In this document: one piece after another, positions 1-14,630 of the stretch
Layout of the letters: each line of letters begins with the position of its first letter
Numbering within the stretch: the first letter of the stretch is position 1
Program-made: the position numbers and the translations under genes
The notes under the pieces: model-generated
Databases searched by the model: none
What the model was told of the DNA's origin: nothing
The model's input: only the letters and a program-made list of their open reading frames with translations
Assembly: GCA_949358305.1 (NCBI GenBank)
Contig: OX442324.1
Coordinates: 5,399,575 to 5,463,574, forward strand
Source: Strigamia acuminata
Taxonomy: Eukaryota > Arthropoda > Chilopoda > Geophilomorpha > Linotaeniidae
Length of the DNA: 64,000 nucleotides
Direction: 5' to 3'

Positions 1-591
1 AAACAAAAAAATCTAAAAAATAAAAAAAAAACGAAACAAAATTGAAACAAAATAAAATAAAAAAAAAAACATTCTGTTTGATGTTTTCCCCCATCGTCGT
101 CAAGTGAAATAAGTCGCTCATCAAATCGACACCAAAAGTCCTTCTCGACCAAAGATGGAAGAAACAAGTCCGCTTGCCAAGAGTGCGCGCGAGTGCGCGT
201 GAATCCCCATGGTAACGGAGATCAATCGACAGAGAACAAGCACTTGAGACGCTCCCAAACCGTTGTTCCTTCGCAAAGAACACCTCTCCCACACACCACC
301 CTTCGTTGCAGCATCCCCAGATGGTGAGCACAACACACCCCTCTTTTTCCTTCGTCTCTAAGGGGGGTCTCTCGACGCCAAATTCAACACTCTTAAATCG
401 GAAACCCGAGTCGATGGAGCGAACACAAGGCCACTGATTGGCGCCAGGTCCACGAACGAAAAGAGGAAGAGCCCTACTTCCTGTCTAGTAGCTACTTCCG
501 TCCAAGTCTGTGACACGGTTGTGCGCCTCACGGATCAATTCGCCCTCGGTTCGTTTGCGCATGCCCAAAAAGATGATGACTTATATTTACA

Positions 592-683
592 GAAATAAAT
601 AAATAAGTAAATAAATTAAATAAATAAAAGTTGTTTATTGTACGCAATTTTTTTTATTTATTTATTTTTTATTTATTTATTTC
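592..683. repeat. Inverted AAAT/ATTT simple repeats
   Basis: An imperfect (AAAT)n run at 592-629 is followed after about 24 bp by an (ATTT)n run at 653-683. The two arms are complementary and could fold into an AT-rich hairpin or cruciform. Confidence 0.7.
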
Positions 684-3600
684 TCTAATATAAGTTATTG
701 TATATATTGTATGTAGATCGATTCGAGCAAAGTGTAAGTGTTCGAGACAGACCTTGCAATTACCAGGAAGTTGAATGGGAGTAAATAATGATGAAAACAG
801 TTGTTTTCGAACGAGTTATTCAGCACGCCACTTACACTTATGGAATTTCGCTGTGGATATGATGCAGCTGTCATATGCAATGATGCTTTTCACAAACAAG
901 AGTGGACACAAACAAGAGTGACAAATGTGGCCATTATATGGATTCTGGTGTTGCCGTTGGTGTTGAAGTGCAGTGCAGTGATGTCGGGATTAAGCATGTG
1001 AATAAGGTTTCATTAGTCACATTCTGCTCAAATCACTTTTAATCCGCTGTGTGAAAAAAGCGGCTAAAAGTGAAATAAATTGCTTCTCTAGTTGAATATA
1101 ATTTGATTAAATGCCATTTCGCATGAAATGTTAATTCGAAACGTAGTTAAAAAGCGACTTTTCTCAGCTTTGCTTTAAATTCGACGCGAAAACGAACGCG
1201 AAAACACCTCCCACTCGCTGCAATTCCAATGGTTGTCACGGGGATACTACGAATTTAATAATGTTATCGGCGTTCGTATAGCAAATTGCAAACAATCTAA
1301 ATAAGTCAATAAATTCTATTTCGTTGGGAAATTAAATAAATTGAAATTTGTACCAACTACCAATAACAATTCAACCGCAGATTAAAATAGCACTTACTTT
1401 CTGATTCTATGATCCTACCTTGGCAATGCCAAGACAACGACCATTAGCACTTAGCACGGCGACCTTTTCCACATAAACAAGTGTCTAAACATAGCTTTTC
1501 TATTGTCCCATTGAAAATGCAACTAGTCGAGTGTTCAAAATGCCTCCACAATTATTACGGTACATGTGGGTCCATATTTGAGTGTCAAATTAATTTTTTT
1601 TTTTAAATTTAAGAAGAAGAAAAAATTCTTTTAAAGAAAATTAAAAAAAAAAAATAACGTCAATAGTCGGCACAAAGCAGGTTTATCGACTGTTTTCCCA
1701 GCTTGAAAGAATCACAAGCGTGCAAAAAAAATAAAGACTAGATCGAACCGACAACATGCTAATCAATGTTTCAAGAAAAATTAATGATCAAGCAAAAGAA
1801 AAATTTAATTCCAGATTCTAATCGGCTCAAATGAAACTCCCACACATAAGTTTAGTAACAAAAATACTCAGTCATACCAATAATAATAAAAAAAAATCCA
1901 CAAGAAAAAGAATTCGAATTCAAAGTTGTTGATTATTTATCAAAGACGCAAAACGCCCAAGCCCGAACGGCCAACCGTATCAAATTTGTCACGCATCAAT
2001 GAACGTTAGTTGAAGATTAAAAAAATCATAAAACTCGTTGGAATGGCCAATAAACAGCTCCAACTAAGAAGATCAAAACAAATCAATGTCCATAATTAGA
2101 AAATATTACATCCGAGTCAAACTTTGATCACTACTTCCACCCACTGTTAAAATGTGCCAAGATTCAAATTCTGCAGCTCCAGAATGCATTTCCACCACCA
2201 CTTTCCATTCCCATTTCCACATCTTCATCTAATACGACACAACTTTTCTGTGGTTCTTAGACACTTAACCAAAACCCCCCCGAACAAGAATCATAAACAT
2301 GACAAATACACACTCCGAAAATGAATATTCAGCTCCAAAAGAAACCTTGCCACCACACACTACACAACTTCCGATTCAAAATTTCAAACAAAAATTAAAA
2401 ACCAATACAAACTGGATTGCAATTAAACCCGAACCAAGCGGGAACAAACCTACTGGAAATAATTTTTGTTTTAATTTTCCAATGCATTCTTAAATAAAAG
2501 TAAGCAGAAAAAAAAACAATTCTTCTCAATCCGCATGAGATGCTCCAATGGTGATGAGTTATCCAATTCCTTTCAAAATTCACCAAGGAACACAAAATTC
2601 ATTAATTCTCGAGTGCAATTTTCTTGCACCACAAGACATAAATTAAGAAAAACATCATTTTTGCTTTTAAAATAAAAATGGATAGAAATTCGCAACAAGC
2701 GTCGAGAGAGCATGTCCCTAGTCGGTTCGAAAAACGAGATTACTCAGCATTAGAGCCATTAATCAAGCGGCGGCACCGTGCAGCTTCGTTCTGACCTCAT
2801 CTCAATGTCAACTGGTCCTCAACAACCGGAAGAAAGCGCCGTCTAATCATTCCGCCGCGTGCCGATCGATTCCATTCGCAATAGATTAAAATAAGTCGGC
2901 AAAACGAAGTTGTTTATTTACTTTTTGCTTCTTTTTTTTTGCAGAGAGAAAAACAAAACGCAGACGAACAGCTGCAAACAAAACGCACCAAGCGAGAAAA
3001 ATAACCCAACCGGAAAATACCGTTGGGAATTTGCGAAAATATTTTCAAATTTAAATAAAATATAAATAAAAGAAAAAAAAGATAAAGATACTCGATAGAA
3101 TAAAGTGCAAAGTGTTTGTCAGAGTGTATTAAGGCAACGAGTTTGGAGTGGCCGCTCATCAACCCAACCGCGGTTAACTTGTATCGGAGATTAGCAGATT
3201 ATTTGGGCAAGAATTCCAACTGTCATCAAATTGAGAAGCGACCAAAGAGACCGCCGATGCGGTCACTTGGTCCAATCAGCCAATGCGTGTCCTCAATTAG
3301 ACGCGCCGGCTTGTACGGGTTTTCAAACCGCATCTCTCATCTTGAAAACGCTATTACAATCTGTGCTCGCACCGCTAGAGTGAGCCCTATGCCTAATTAA
3401 TTAACCATTGTTAATGGAACAACACATCATTTGCGACATATTCGTCCCGAGCACCAAATCATTCATGAGAATGAATCATGGGTGCGCACACCTGACCTGT
3501 CATCATTTTCGTATGAACCAATTACTCCGGCCGGCTTACAATTAAAACTGCAGTCAAATTCAATCCCAACCACTTCACTCGTTACCGAATACCAATACCA

Positions 3601-6368
3601 GTCGGTTTCAAACTTTATAAACAAAATTTCCGCCAATATTGTATTTTCAGTCTGCTAATTGCAAAACAAACTAAAGTTCAACTTCTGCTAGAACGTATAC
3701 AACAATTTTCCCTTTTTATAAAAGAAAAAAAAAAAAGAAGAAAAACTCCGCCTGATGCTTCACTGCATAGCACTGATTTCCTATCAATCCGTTTTGGTGC
3801 ATTTTGGTGAAAAAGATTTCTAGAAATGGAGGGAAAGAAACGATTGAAGCGTCACATTCATTCAATACGACCGGAAATAGTGGTTTTCCGTTCAGCTGCT
3901 TTCTTCTCTGTATAACAACATCACATCGTTTTGAAACTAAGGGATGGAAGCGAAGGGCCAAGGTGAAATGATTGTCATCTTAAACGACTGCATCTCAACG
4001 ATTAATTGAATTCACGCCTCAAAACGTGAAACGACACACGGCGGCACCTAGGGAAAACATAAATTAAAGTTCACCACCCTTCATTTAATATTTACTGACA
4101 ACACAGATAAAACGCACGTTGCCATGCCAACCGTGATCCAAATTCAAAAGCGTTGTCATCTACACCCATAAACAAACGAAAAATTCAGCTTGCTCGATGA
4201 TTAGTGTCAACAAATAAATTCGGCACGATGAACGGGCCCGAGTTTGAAAAAAAAGGGGACGGCAATCATTAGCGTCGTTAATATTCTCAACTGCTTTTAC
4301 GGCTGTGCCATAAATACATTATAAAACGGGGACCGACTGTGCGAAACACGTGTTTCTATAACCAGTTACTCGACACTCCTCGACCCATAAATCTTGTCGC
4401 CGCCAGAATGACTCAATTAAAATCCATAAATTTCCGCCGCCCTTGCCCGTCACCTCACGTACTTCATTAGAGACACGCTACACAATTGCAATTCAACGTG
4501 TCGTATCTCGTCCGCGACAAACGTCAAATATACCATTCTCCTTTCCCCGCTCGTGCAATGCCTTTTCCCAGCTTCTTCCATTCCTTTTTGATTGAATTTC
4601 GAAAAACGTTTCAATTCCTTCTGACCTCAGTAAACCGCCGATAATAGCGCACAGCAGCAGCTGCTGCGCGAAAATCCGTCAAATACCAAATTACACAATT
4701 CTCAATTCTGCGTCGAATAGATGCGAAATACTCTTGCTTTAAAGCGCGAACGAGTCTCCTCCATCCCTCACTGTTTTTCAAAACTTTTGCAGTTCTCCGA
4801 TTCCACCGTACGACACCCAACGGTGATGACGAGTGGCTCCACTAACTTTTCAAGATGGTGTGGGAGGAGAAGACGAGGGGTGTCTCAGAGGCAGGAAGGT
4901 GTGTGGTTGAGCGCGAGAAATCGATCGCAGAACGCCGTTTTCAGAGCAACCGCCGGGGCCAAATTGCCCGCCAGTACGGCAGGGAAAAAAGGCGGCCACA
5001 CCACTCGCAATTACCGCACCAGGCGGAGTCGAGACCATCGACAAAAAAAGGCTCCCTCTCTCTCACTACTACTTCCCCCTCTTTCATTCCCATCCTCCCT
5101 ACAAACACATTTCTCTCATTCTATTGCTTTTTTCCTTCCTTTGCTTTTAATATGAAGCAGGAAAAATTCACGGCATCAACGGATTGCGAAAAAAGAGAAG
5201 GAAAAAAAAGAGGTAGGTTACTTTAACTGCCCACCAGTGCGTTTTACGACAGGCACAGGCAAAGGTCATCATCCGCCCACCCTAACCACTTTCCCTTAAC
5301 CACGTCCCTCGTCCTACATACAATCAATCTGGTTGGATTTCATGAGACCCAGGGCCAACTGCTTTTTTTTTTCAACCCTCCTTCTTCAATACACCTTTGG
5401 TCATAAAAAGTGGCGCCAACGTTCAAGTGGCACTTGAGGGACCCACTCCTGCAAAAGCGACACTCCTCCCTTCATAAAAAGTCGGCTTTATACGATACCT
5501 ACTTGAGCACCTGTTATTTATTACTCGCATGACGTTTGATACGTAAAAATTTATGTAATTGTATTTACAACATTTCTCTTTCAAACAAAAAGAAACTGAA
5601 GAAAAGGATTTCTTTCCTTCTTATCTTCTTTTCACTGCACGAGATCAAATAAATCTTCCTACAAAGACAATCAAATGTAAACACAATCTGCGAATGTTGC
5701 GCAGGAAAGCTGCTCCCACGCAATTGCTAATTTTCCTAAGTAACCAAGCAAAAGCAGTAAAAATTGCACTAGTGGTCAAGGCAGGCACTAACCCTAATAT
5801 CGGGTGCGCCACTTGACAGATTTCCTTTAAAATACTGATTTTTTCGTATTATATTTGGACAAGCCATAAGTAACATCATTTATTTGTTGACGTTATATAC
5901 AATTTGCATGTCGTTTCCAACGCTTTAATTAATGGTAAGTTATTGTAAAGGTTTCTCTCTCTCGTTACGACAAAATTACATACATTTTCTAGTGTACTAA
6001 AGTGTCACTTGGATGTTAGTGCATATAAATTCTTGTTGCCTGATTATTAGGACTGAAAGAAGATGGGTATAATTAGCCAGCAAGCAGACATGATGGTATT
6101 ATTTCCACCTTTTATCTTCGCAAAATAAAAGCTTTGTATATCTAAACTTGCGTCTAGTGCGTGTGTGTGCAAGGGATGTGTGTTTATGAGTGACTGCTAG
6201 TGGGTTACCGTATGTGTTGGTATTTTATGTTGTCAGCTGCACATGTAAGATTGCAATGTGGTTAATGTGTGTTTTTCTTTTTCCGAGGCCTGACAGTTAG
6301 TTTCTAATGTACAGAATGATAAAGTAAACTTTTCCTCATTCCTGACTTTTCTCACATAAAATACAACT

Positions 6369-6370
6369 AT

Positions 6371-6409
<39 letters not shown>
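6369..6409. repeat. (TTTA)n microsatellite
   Basis: About ten uninterrupted copies of the tetranucleotide TTTA. Confidence 0.95.
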
Positions 6410-6410
<1 letters not shown>

Positions 6411-9400
6411 TTATTCATTCACAACTAAATCTCGAATGTTCCCTGTTTTTCTACATGATCTCTTATTACACTGATTTTTCCCATAAACATATTAATTAAA
6501 CCCATTAATCAAGAGAAATGATTAATTACCAACAAATAAAACCACTTTAAAATTACTCTGCGACATTACAGAAAGGCATAATTTAATCCGATTTAAATTG
6601 AGTGTTTTCGTGCTCGAAAAAAGAAAAAAGAAAAACAACACTATAATTACACCTACTTTGCTGCTCCGACATCAAAACATTAATACACAACGAAATTCTG
6701 CGTGAAACAAAATCAATAAGAAGAATAATTTCTAAAATGAGTTTATATTACACGCTTTCAAGACGATAACAACCTTCTGACATGTAACTCTTAATCTGGC
6801 TCTTCGACAGTGCTCTAGACACTGGGAACTTGAAGCAAAGCGGATTGCCATATTGACTTGTGCAATCGCGTGCCAATCCATCAATCGTAACAAATAAGAC
6901 AAGTTGAAAAATCAATGAAGGAGTGCAGTGTTTCGCACAATTTTCTAATGACTTGGAGCACTTAAAAAAATTTGCTTCGCTGTAAAGAAAGCGGAACATT
7001 TTTGCCCTCGTGAACCTTAAAATGCGCTCAATAAAATGTACCAAATTAACTCTTATACTATTAACCCAGGTGAATTGCAACGTCGGAGGACGTGCGCTCC
7101 GAATTAATTACACCGCACTCTAAAGAAAGGTCGAGACCACATCGTAAAAATAACAACAAACCAAAAAAAGAAATTACAAAAACTCTCATTCCCTCAATAG
7201 ATTCTTTTTTTTTCTTTTCTCTTCTTTTAAAGAGCAATCTTTATCCTTCTAATATTTTTATATTTCCCTTGTTTATTTTTTCATTTCATCGGAGAAAAAA
7301 ATCTCGCTTTTCTGAAAGGAAAAGCTGGTTTTCCACCAATAACTCCCATAAAACTCTTTCGTCAACATCCCCGTCCGCATCATCATTCTGTTTTTATTTA
7401 CACAATAAAGGAAACACTAAGTAAAATTTATAATAATAAAAAAAAAAAAAACAGATTTAATGTTTGTTTGAAAATTGATATTACCAAATACCAAGCGAAC
7501 AAAACTGGTCAATATTTCGAAACCGAGATCTCAAAACCGATGACAAAGAAATGAATGAGATTACATTTTCTAATATTTGAAATTCCCCTTTCAAAAGAAA
7601 ATCTCATAACTGCAACATACTTCAAGATTTTTTTCTTTCCCTATAGAATAAATTTAATTAGGGTCTGAAAAACAGAACTTCTCGTCTTCATGGGACGTCT
7701 ATTCATAAACACAAGCAAACACAAACAAATATAGTCCATTACCAGTAGGTAAGAGCGTAAGACGAGAGAAAAGCTCTAGTAGGATCTTCTTGTGCTGTTG
7801 ATGACGGCTCATTGCACGCCTTTAATTGGCTCATAAACCCCAATTAATTGGATCACTAGACACGACGAGAACTGAATCACACCCACAATCCTCGTGACCA
7901 CTCAGGAAAACAAAAAAAACTTGAATGACAGACTAGAAAGAGAGAAAATGAAGAAAAAATGCGCAAACAAGATTAGGCGGTATATAAAAAGGAGAAATGA
8001 GAAAAGACGTTTCTAGATTTTCTTTTTCAAAGAAAACGACCATCCACAAGCAACATATGAAATCGGACTTGAGCCTATCTTGTTTACTCAAAAAATGAAT
8101 GGAAATAAAAAAATTTAAGTCCAGTATCCAATCATGTGTGAGCATCGTTTGAAAATGGACCAATCGAATTGTTTATCAGCGGTAATCTCCTAAAGGAAAG
8201 TTATCGATTCACCATTTTGAGCTTTTTTTTCCTTTTCTGTCTGTCTGTCTCTTTTTTTTTTCTTTTCTTTTTCCGCCCTTCAAATTCTATTTAAAATAAA
8301 TCAGCAGTTCACATCAAATTCTTGCCAAACTAAATCTGCTTTACTTTTCCAGACAAATGTGGATATATCTAAAGCAAACCAAGGATGTTGTACAAACGCA
8401 CTTCTTTTTTTCTTTTTTTCTGATTTCATTAAAAACTCAGTTTCAGCCGCCATGGCATTCGATGCGTCGCTTTATAGAGTTCTGAACTTTTGAAAATTAA
8501 ATTTTAAATGCCTGCAACTTTAAAAGCCCAGCATCATATTCGTTATCGCAAAATGGAACATTACACGTGGGCCATTATATCCAAATTGAACGTGTCCGAT
8601 GACCTAAGGGACCACTCAATCCACGACACAGATAGCCAATGACCATAAAACACCAAAAGCGAGTATACCTTAAATTCCCATCTGTTTTTTCCCCTTATTC
8701 TTTCATTCTATTTAAGAGTGAAATAAAATCGCAGGGTATCGTGTTGTTCTCTAATTACAACTCGGATCGATATTTACGAAAATAGCAGAAAAAGAAAGTA
8801 CAATCCTTTTCCATTGTAGCAAGCTCGAGCTACCAACATCCCATCGCAATCACCAATCACCAAGCAACACTTCGTTTTTAATGAGAATTTCTGAAACAAC
8901 ACGCCACATTGCCTTATAAACTCGTCCGCAAACCAGGTGCTGGCCAATAAAAGCAAAAGTAGAAGCTGTTGCAACATCTAAACGCCGCTTTTCCTACTTC
9001 CATTCATACAGCGTTCTTCAGACTAAGCAAAACGCGATTTACAAGCACCTCATTTTCCCCTCCTCTTCCGCACTCACTTGCAAATTGTGTGCTCTGGATA
9101 TGAAACCATACATCAAAGAATAGTGGGGCCATCTTCCTCACACCCTGCCACTTTTTCCTCCCCCTACATTGAGGGGTGCGCGAATGCAATGCGTCTGCAC
9201 AAGACCAAGATAAGAAAAAAGGGCGCGGCCACCAAATGCCAGCCAGCGTCGACTGGATTTATCTGGTGGCGATATCAAACGCGGCAGTTTCCTTCCTCCT
9301 ATCACCACCAGATGGAACTTGCAACACTCTTTGCTACTACCCTCTCGTCCCCCCGCCCTTCCCCACAACCACTTCCACGCACACAAATCCAATCACCAGA

Positions 9401-9645
9401 AATAAAAGAGCACAGAAAGAAGAAACATACGCTCCGAACATCCCCAAAGTGCTCTTTAACATTTCACAACCTTGTCAGTGGCACCATGTTTACTCCGCCA
9501 AAAATTATACACTACTCTCGATAAGTTAATTACAATCATCTCGGCCAACAATCTCTCCAAAGCTTCCAAAAAATACTGACATGTCTCAAAATCTTTTTCC
9601 TTTTCATTTCCATAATTTGAAAATCAGTAGTTTCGTTCGTGTTGT

Positions 9646-9706
9646 GTTGTTTTAATGTCGTGCGCATGCCCACTGCGACTGAAAACGGACTAAATCGGCC
9701 GCCATT
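9646..9706. repeat. 61-bp dispersed repeat, copy 1
   Basis: Aligns without gaps to 41692-41752 at 49 of 61 positions (about 80%), sharing the block GTGCGCATGCC. This is too similar over 61 bp to be chance and suggests remnants of one old mobile element. No termini could be identified. Confidence 0.6.
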
Positions 9707-9768
9707 CACACATGGTTCAAAAATATATTTTACAATAGATTGCTTTTCACTTACGATGCTGCATTCCA

Positions 9769-10060
9769 AAATGTATAGCATTTCGCAGAATTAAATATAT
9801 TATTTGTACATGAAATAATGCATTTCATAATACATTTGAAAAAATGCATTTGAAATTGCATTCATATTTGACAAGTATTGTGAATGCATTTCGTAATATA
9901 TTTTACAAAATGCATTATCATTTGCAAACCAATATAGCACGCAAAAATGTATTACAAAATTCATTCACGCAAAAATGTATTACAAAATGCATTCACGCAA
10001 AAATGTACTACAAAACGCATTCTCGCAAAACCCAATACATTTCAAAATACATTGCTATAT
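9769..10060. repeat. TGCATT-rich minisatellite, 28-bp period
   Basis: The core GCAAAAATGTATTACAAAA starts at 9941, 9969, 9997 and (degenerate) 10025, a strict 28-bp period. The 170 bp before it is rich in the related words TGCATTT and ATACATTT, probably older decayed units. It is AT-rich and non-coding. Confidence 0.85.
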
Positions 10061-10985
10061 AACTTCAACAAGGGATTTCATAAATGACATGCTGAAGGCG
10101 CCGAAGTGATTGTTTCCATAATCACAATCACTGCATTATTGAGAACCCACACCAGGTCCAAGTGATTGATTATTCTGTACGTCACATGACTTTTATTTTT
10201 ATTTATTTTTGTTATTTATTTATTTTTGTGAAATTAAATTAATTACTTATTTTATTTTTTTTAAATATTTACAACCAACTCTCTTTTCCTTAGTTTAAGC
10301 ACTCTTCAGCACTATCGAGACAAGCAGTTTAAAATATATTATTTAAATTACTTTATGAATGCCCCTATAGTGTACATCAATTGGTTTTCTTTTCTTCACT
10401 TCCGCTAAAAATCTAAGCTGATGGTCTCAAGAATATCGCACTCCATAAGAGAGGATTTTCTTTCAGACGGAAGTTTGCGAGAATTGGTAGAAACATTTTC
10501 TGGCATGTCATTGAGTTTGACACCAGTTCTCACATTGCATCAGACCATAAAACAACAACAACAACAAAAAATTCGTTATGAAGCACACACAAAAAAAATA
10601 AAATAAAATAAAAATTCCTTCCACATACTGTAAATAATGACTTTTGCATTGTGCATAACAAAAACCTCTTGGCCTTAAAATGTCTCGAGTCGCCAGTAAA
10701 TTCAACCAAGAAAAACACTAATTAAATACAAGAAAAACATCTCCAACAAAAGCTATGCTAAGCACAAACTAAACAAAACGTTTGTCAACATACCCTTTAA
10801 ATATCTCGTCTAAATAATTCATTAATCAAATAAAATTTTCACTATTTTTTTAACACCCCAGCCCCAAAAAGTCCACATTTTATAAAGATGAAAATTTAAC
10901 CCGAGTCTTAACATTTCTTTCAAATATTTATCATCTGGCCAAGAGTTGGAGAATTCCCAAGACAGACTCCCTCATCTGTTCTACT

Positions 10986-11020
10986 GTGCAGTGCAGTGTC
11001 AGTGCAGTCGAGTGCAGTGG
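10986..11020. repeat. GTGCAGTG cluster
   Basis: GTGCAGTG occurs three times within 35 bp with short irregular spacers (positions 10986-11020), and a related GTGCAGTGCAGTG lies near 968. It is either a small tandem expansion or clustered binding sites. Confidence 0.5.
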
Positions 11021-12170
11021 TCATCCTCCTCCCAAATCAGGGCAGTGAATCGGTGCGTATTTTACGCTCGAGCGCCCTTTGGCTGCAGAGACTTGCGCTG
11101 AACGTGTGTGAACTTGGCCCAGCAATGTCTACTCTCAAATTTTTAACGTTTGTGCTTGATTAGAAAAAAATAAAAATCAATAAAAAAAAAATAAAAAAAA
11201 ATAAACTTTGGACTGACTTGATGTTTGGCCAACATATTGACCAAAACAGTCATCAAATCGATCCATCTAGATCCTAAAACACCTCAAAAGTCGAATTGTT
11301 CGTAAATTCCGTTTAAATATATCGAACTTTCGTTATTATTTTGCCTCAGCTTCGTCGTAACGATTTTGCAGTCTGGTTGTGTGACCCCGTAAAGGTCAGC
11401 GAAGCATTTGCTAGATCACATCAATCTTTGAGCAACTTAGTTTAATAAACTCCAGTGACTTGTCTGCCTGTGCTCTCAAATCATTATCGTCTGCTGCTTC
11501 TCTCTTCTCTGCTGCTTCGGTTGTCTCGAAGTTCCGAAATTCAATTCCGTCAAGACTCGGAAGAGGGCATCTCCCTTTAATGGAGCTTGAGTGGATAGGG
11601 TCTCGCAACCCATGAAATAAAATGTTGAAAAAGTAACCTAACTAAAAGCAATTAAGTCGTTTTTCTTTAATATTAGACTTCTGACTTTCACCAGCGAATA
11701 CACACAATTTGAATCGTAAACTCCTGGTTTGATTTCTTGTTTACAATTGATGATTCTAATGATAATTGATAATAAAAATAACTCGTATTACTACTGTGTT
11801 ACTTGCACAAGATGTAACGCAATAAAAACGAACAAAATGTACGGAAAAAAATTTTTCTTTAAATTACTCAAATAGAAAAAAAAAAATTTCAATCTCCATC
11901 ATTCATGTCTTACACACTTTTGGCTCATATTCCTTTCACTTCTTTTTCCATCGTCTTATCGTCGATTGATCTACACTCTAGTAATTGATCGCTTTGGGGC
12001 TCAGCAAAACCCCGCCATCACTACTAAAGATCAATCAACCATGTTGACCCTTCAGGGTGGGAGGGTGATTGACTAAGAAACAGAAAACCCAAAGAACACA
12101 AAAATTTTCATCTAAACTGAGAAACCGATGAGAAAATATTGGCAAATCTCAAGTAAATTTTAAAAAATTT

Positions 12171-12275
12171 ATTTCTTAAACAATTGCGAACAAAAAAACA
12201 AATTTCTTAAATAATTGCGAGCAAAAAAACACATTTCTTAAATAATTGCGAGCAAAAATAGCAATTTCTCAATTA
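12171..12275. repeat. 31-bp minisatellite
   Basis: The word ATTTCTTAA recurs at 12171, 12202, 12233 and (degenerate) 12264, an exact 31-bp period, each followed by AATTGCGAGCAAAAA-type sequence. About 3.5 copies. Confidence 0.85.
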
Positions 12276-14570
12276 ATCGTAGAAAAAAAAGGAAAAAAAA
12301 AGAAAAAAGAAGAAAAATGCAGAAATCAATGCAAAAAGACATAAGGAGAAAGCAACCCTGAGCTTTGCTGCCCTACATTAATGCTCGACGCAACGCTCTT
12401 GGCATAATCCGTGACCCATTCGACTTGCTCCCATTTCTAAAAGCCTCCATTGCTATACTTGATGCAGTTACTATAAGAGAAAAGAGAAGTAGTGTGGCGA
12501 CGCCCATGCTGCGCCTTCACCGAGAAATTTCCACGACATTGCACTCGCCAAAGTGGGTGATGGGAGGCGGAAAAGGCTTCTCTTTTTTTGCCGCTCAGGT
12601 GATCTCTATATGGGGGTAAAAACTGGAGGTTCTATTGAATGACCTTGGTTGGCCGATAACCAAATGCAAGTGGCATACAAATTGCGAGGCAAACTATGGT
12701 GTTTATCTCTTCGCTCCGATGAAGTCAGAATGATTACTGGGGCAAATTATTTGTTAAAACAAACAGTACGTGAAACAAATATCAATGTTGGTGGCGGAAG
12801 AATTTTAAATTGAATTCTTATCTAATTCCATTTCCACAACTTTTTATTTATTACGACTTTTTTTTTTTTAAAATCAAATCAAATCAAATGTGTATCCGGA
12901 TATTTATTATTATTATTATTATTTTTTTTTTTACATATATATATTTTTTTATTTGGTATGAAGTAAAACTAATTTTAAGTCTTATCTACCTTTGAAATAT
13001 TATTACAGACTAAGCCCTCTTTATTACGACGCTTTAAAGCGTAAACTGCTACAATTTAATTTTCTTTTTATTGCCAACATACAAATACCCGAAATTTCCG
13101 GTTTCAGGCTTTTGCAGGTTTGCAAAGTTAAATTCAATCTACAGAATGAATTTTAAAGATCTTAATCTCGCTCTGAAATTTATTTTTTAAGTGGAAAAAA
13201 ATATTTTCAAAAAAAAAAAAATTGAATTTAAAAGTCATTTGTTTTTATCTGTCCATTTAAAAAATAAAAATAAAAATAAAAAATCCTCCCTTTTTAAATG
13301 AAACACATTAAACCAAACCTCTTAAATGTCAGAATAAGCCTTGATTATCTTTTATCTTTCTGCAAAAAAGATATAATTCACCATTAAAACTAACCATAAT
13401 AATAATAATGCTCTCGCCTGTGAAATTTGTACAAATTATGACGTCGTATCAATCAAAAACTAAGTGACGTGACTTTTGTAATCGGCTGCAATTTCGGAAA
13501 AGAATGGCACGATAGGTCTTTGTGAGTGTGCAGTCGAGATAATTTCAATAAGTTAAAGCGCACACATTTTACGAGACTCGTGATAAATGGAAAGCACGTA
13601 AATCAACGGTTACAAACTCAACAACTTTCCCACGTGAGCGATACAGAAACGGAACATTCATAATTTCTGGAATTCAACCAAGAAACAAAAATCGAGCCGA
13701 GTGAAGCAACGAAAGCCTGCTAGGCTGCCGATATTGGCACAAATTGTTCTCAGGGGTTCACTTCACTTCTCACACCCTCCCCACTTACTTATTCCCATCC
13801 CAACCCATCCCTGCACTAGTGCTGGAATAAATTGAAATGTTTTCGCCAAAAGCGCGCATGAATAGCATCATTGCAGTCAAGAACATTCAAATGTTATCCC
13901 AAAATTAAATCACGCACTTGGCCACATGGCGATAAATTAACCCCACTGGAAACCACACTGACTAGAAATCGCCGATTTCACTTCAACTCTTTGCAAAGCG
14001 CAATATCATTCTCAAATTCTCAACTTCCGACCGTTTTCCCGTCCCGTCTCTGTCCTTTACATTTTTTTTATTACTTTTCCCCATGTTTTGAACCTCTGTT
14101 TCGTTTTATTCTTTTATACCTTCAACAAATGGACAATTTCTATCATTTCAATTTTTTTGTGTGTCAAAAGATTGATGCAAATCGCAAGAAAATTAAGTGT
14201 CGAACTTATCGCATCTCGTTGTTGCATCGATTTTCCGCCAAATTTAAATAATGTGTAATGATTGATTCATTTCAGCGAGGCTGATGACCGCTATCGGAAA
14301 ACATTAATCCGTCACAACCTTTGACACTAATCGCATAAAATTAAACAAAATGTGCACTTTTCAAGCTAAATTAAATTTCGCCCCTCTAAATCCCGCACCA
14401 ATTTCCCAAACACAAACACGCTCATCATCCATCTTTCTTTAAACTCTAATTGCATTACAATACACGAGTAATTCTTAACCCCCGCTACAGTAGATTTAAA
14501 CATTTCGCACGTTCAAATACCAATTCCAACCATATGAAACCCATAAACATTTTTTCCCCTTCTCCTTTTA

Positions 14571-14630
14571 AAGAGAGAGAGAGAGAGAGAGTAAGAAAGA
14601 GAGAGAGAAAGAGCAAGAGAGAAAGAGAAG
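14571..14630. repeat. (GA)n-rich microsatellite
   Basis: About 60 bp of GA repeats with AAAG interruptions, purine-only on the + strand. Such tracts are potential GAGA-factor sites. Confidence 0.85.

Larger units (their letters stand above)
1..9640. other. AT-rich non-coding region, left part
   Basis: No gene supported. Open frames are short, overlap on both strands and look like no known protein. The region holds many A/T tracts, a (TTTA)n array and a foldback pair of AAAT repeats (listed separately). Less AT-rich patches at about 120-560, 2,700-2,880, 3,950-5,050 and 9,080-9,400 could be regulatory modules. It might be intergenic or an intron of a gene outside the window. Confidence 0.6.
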
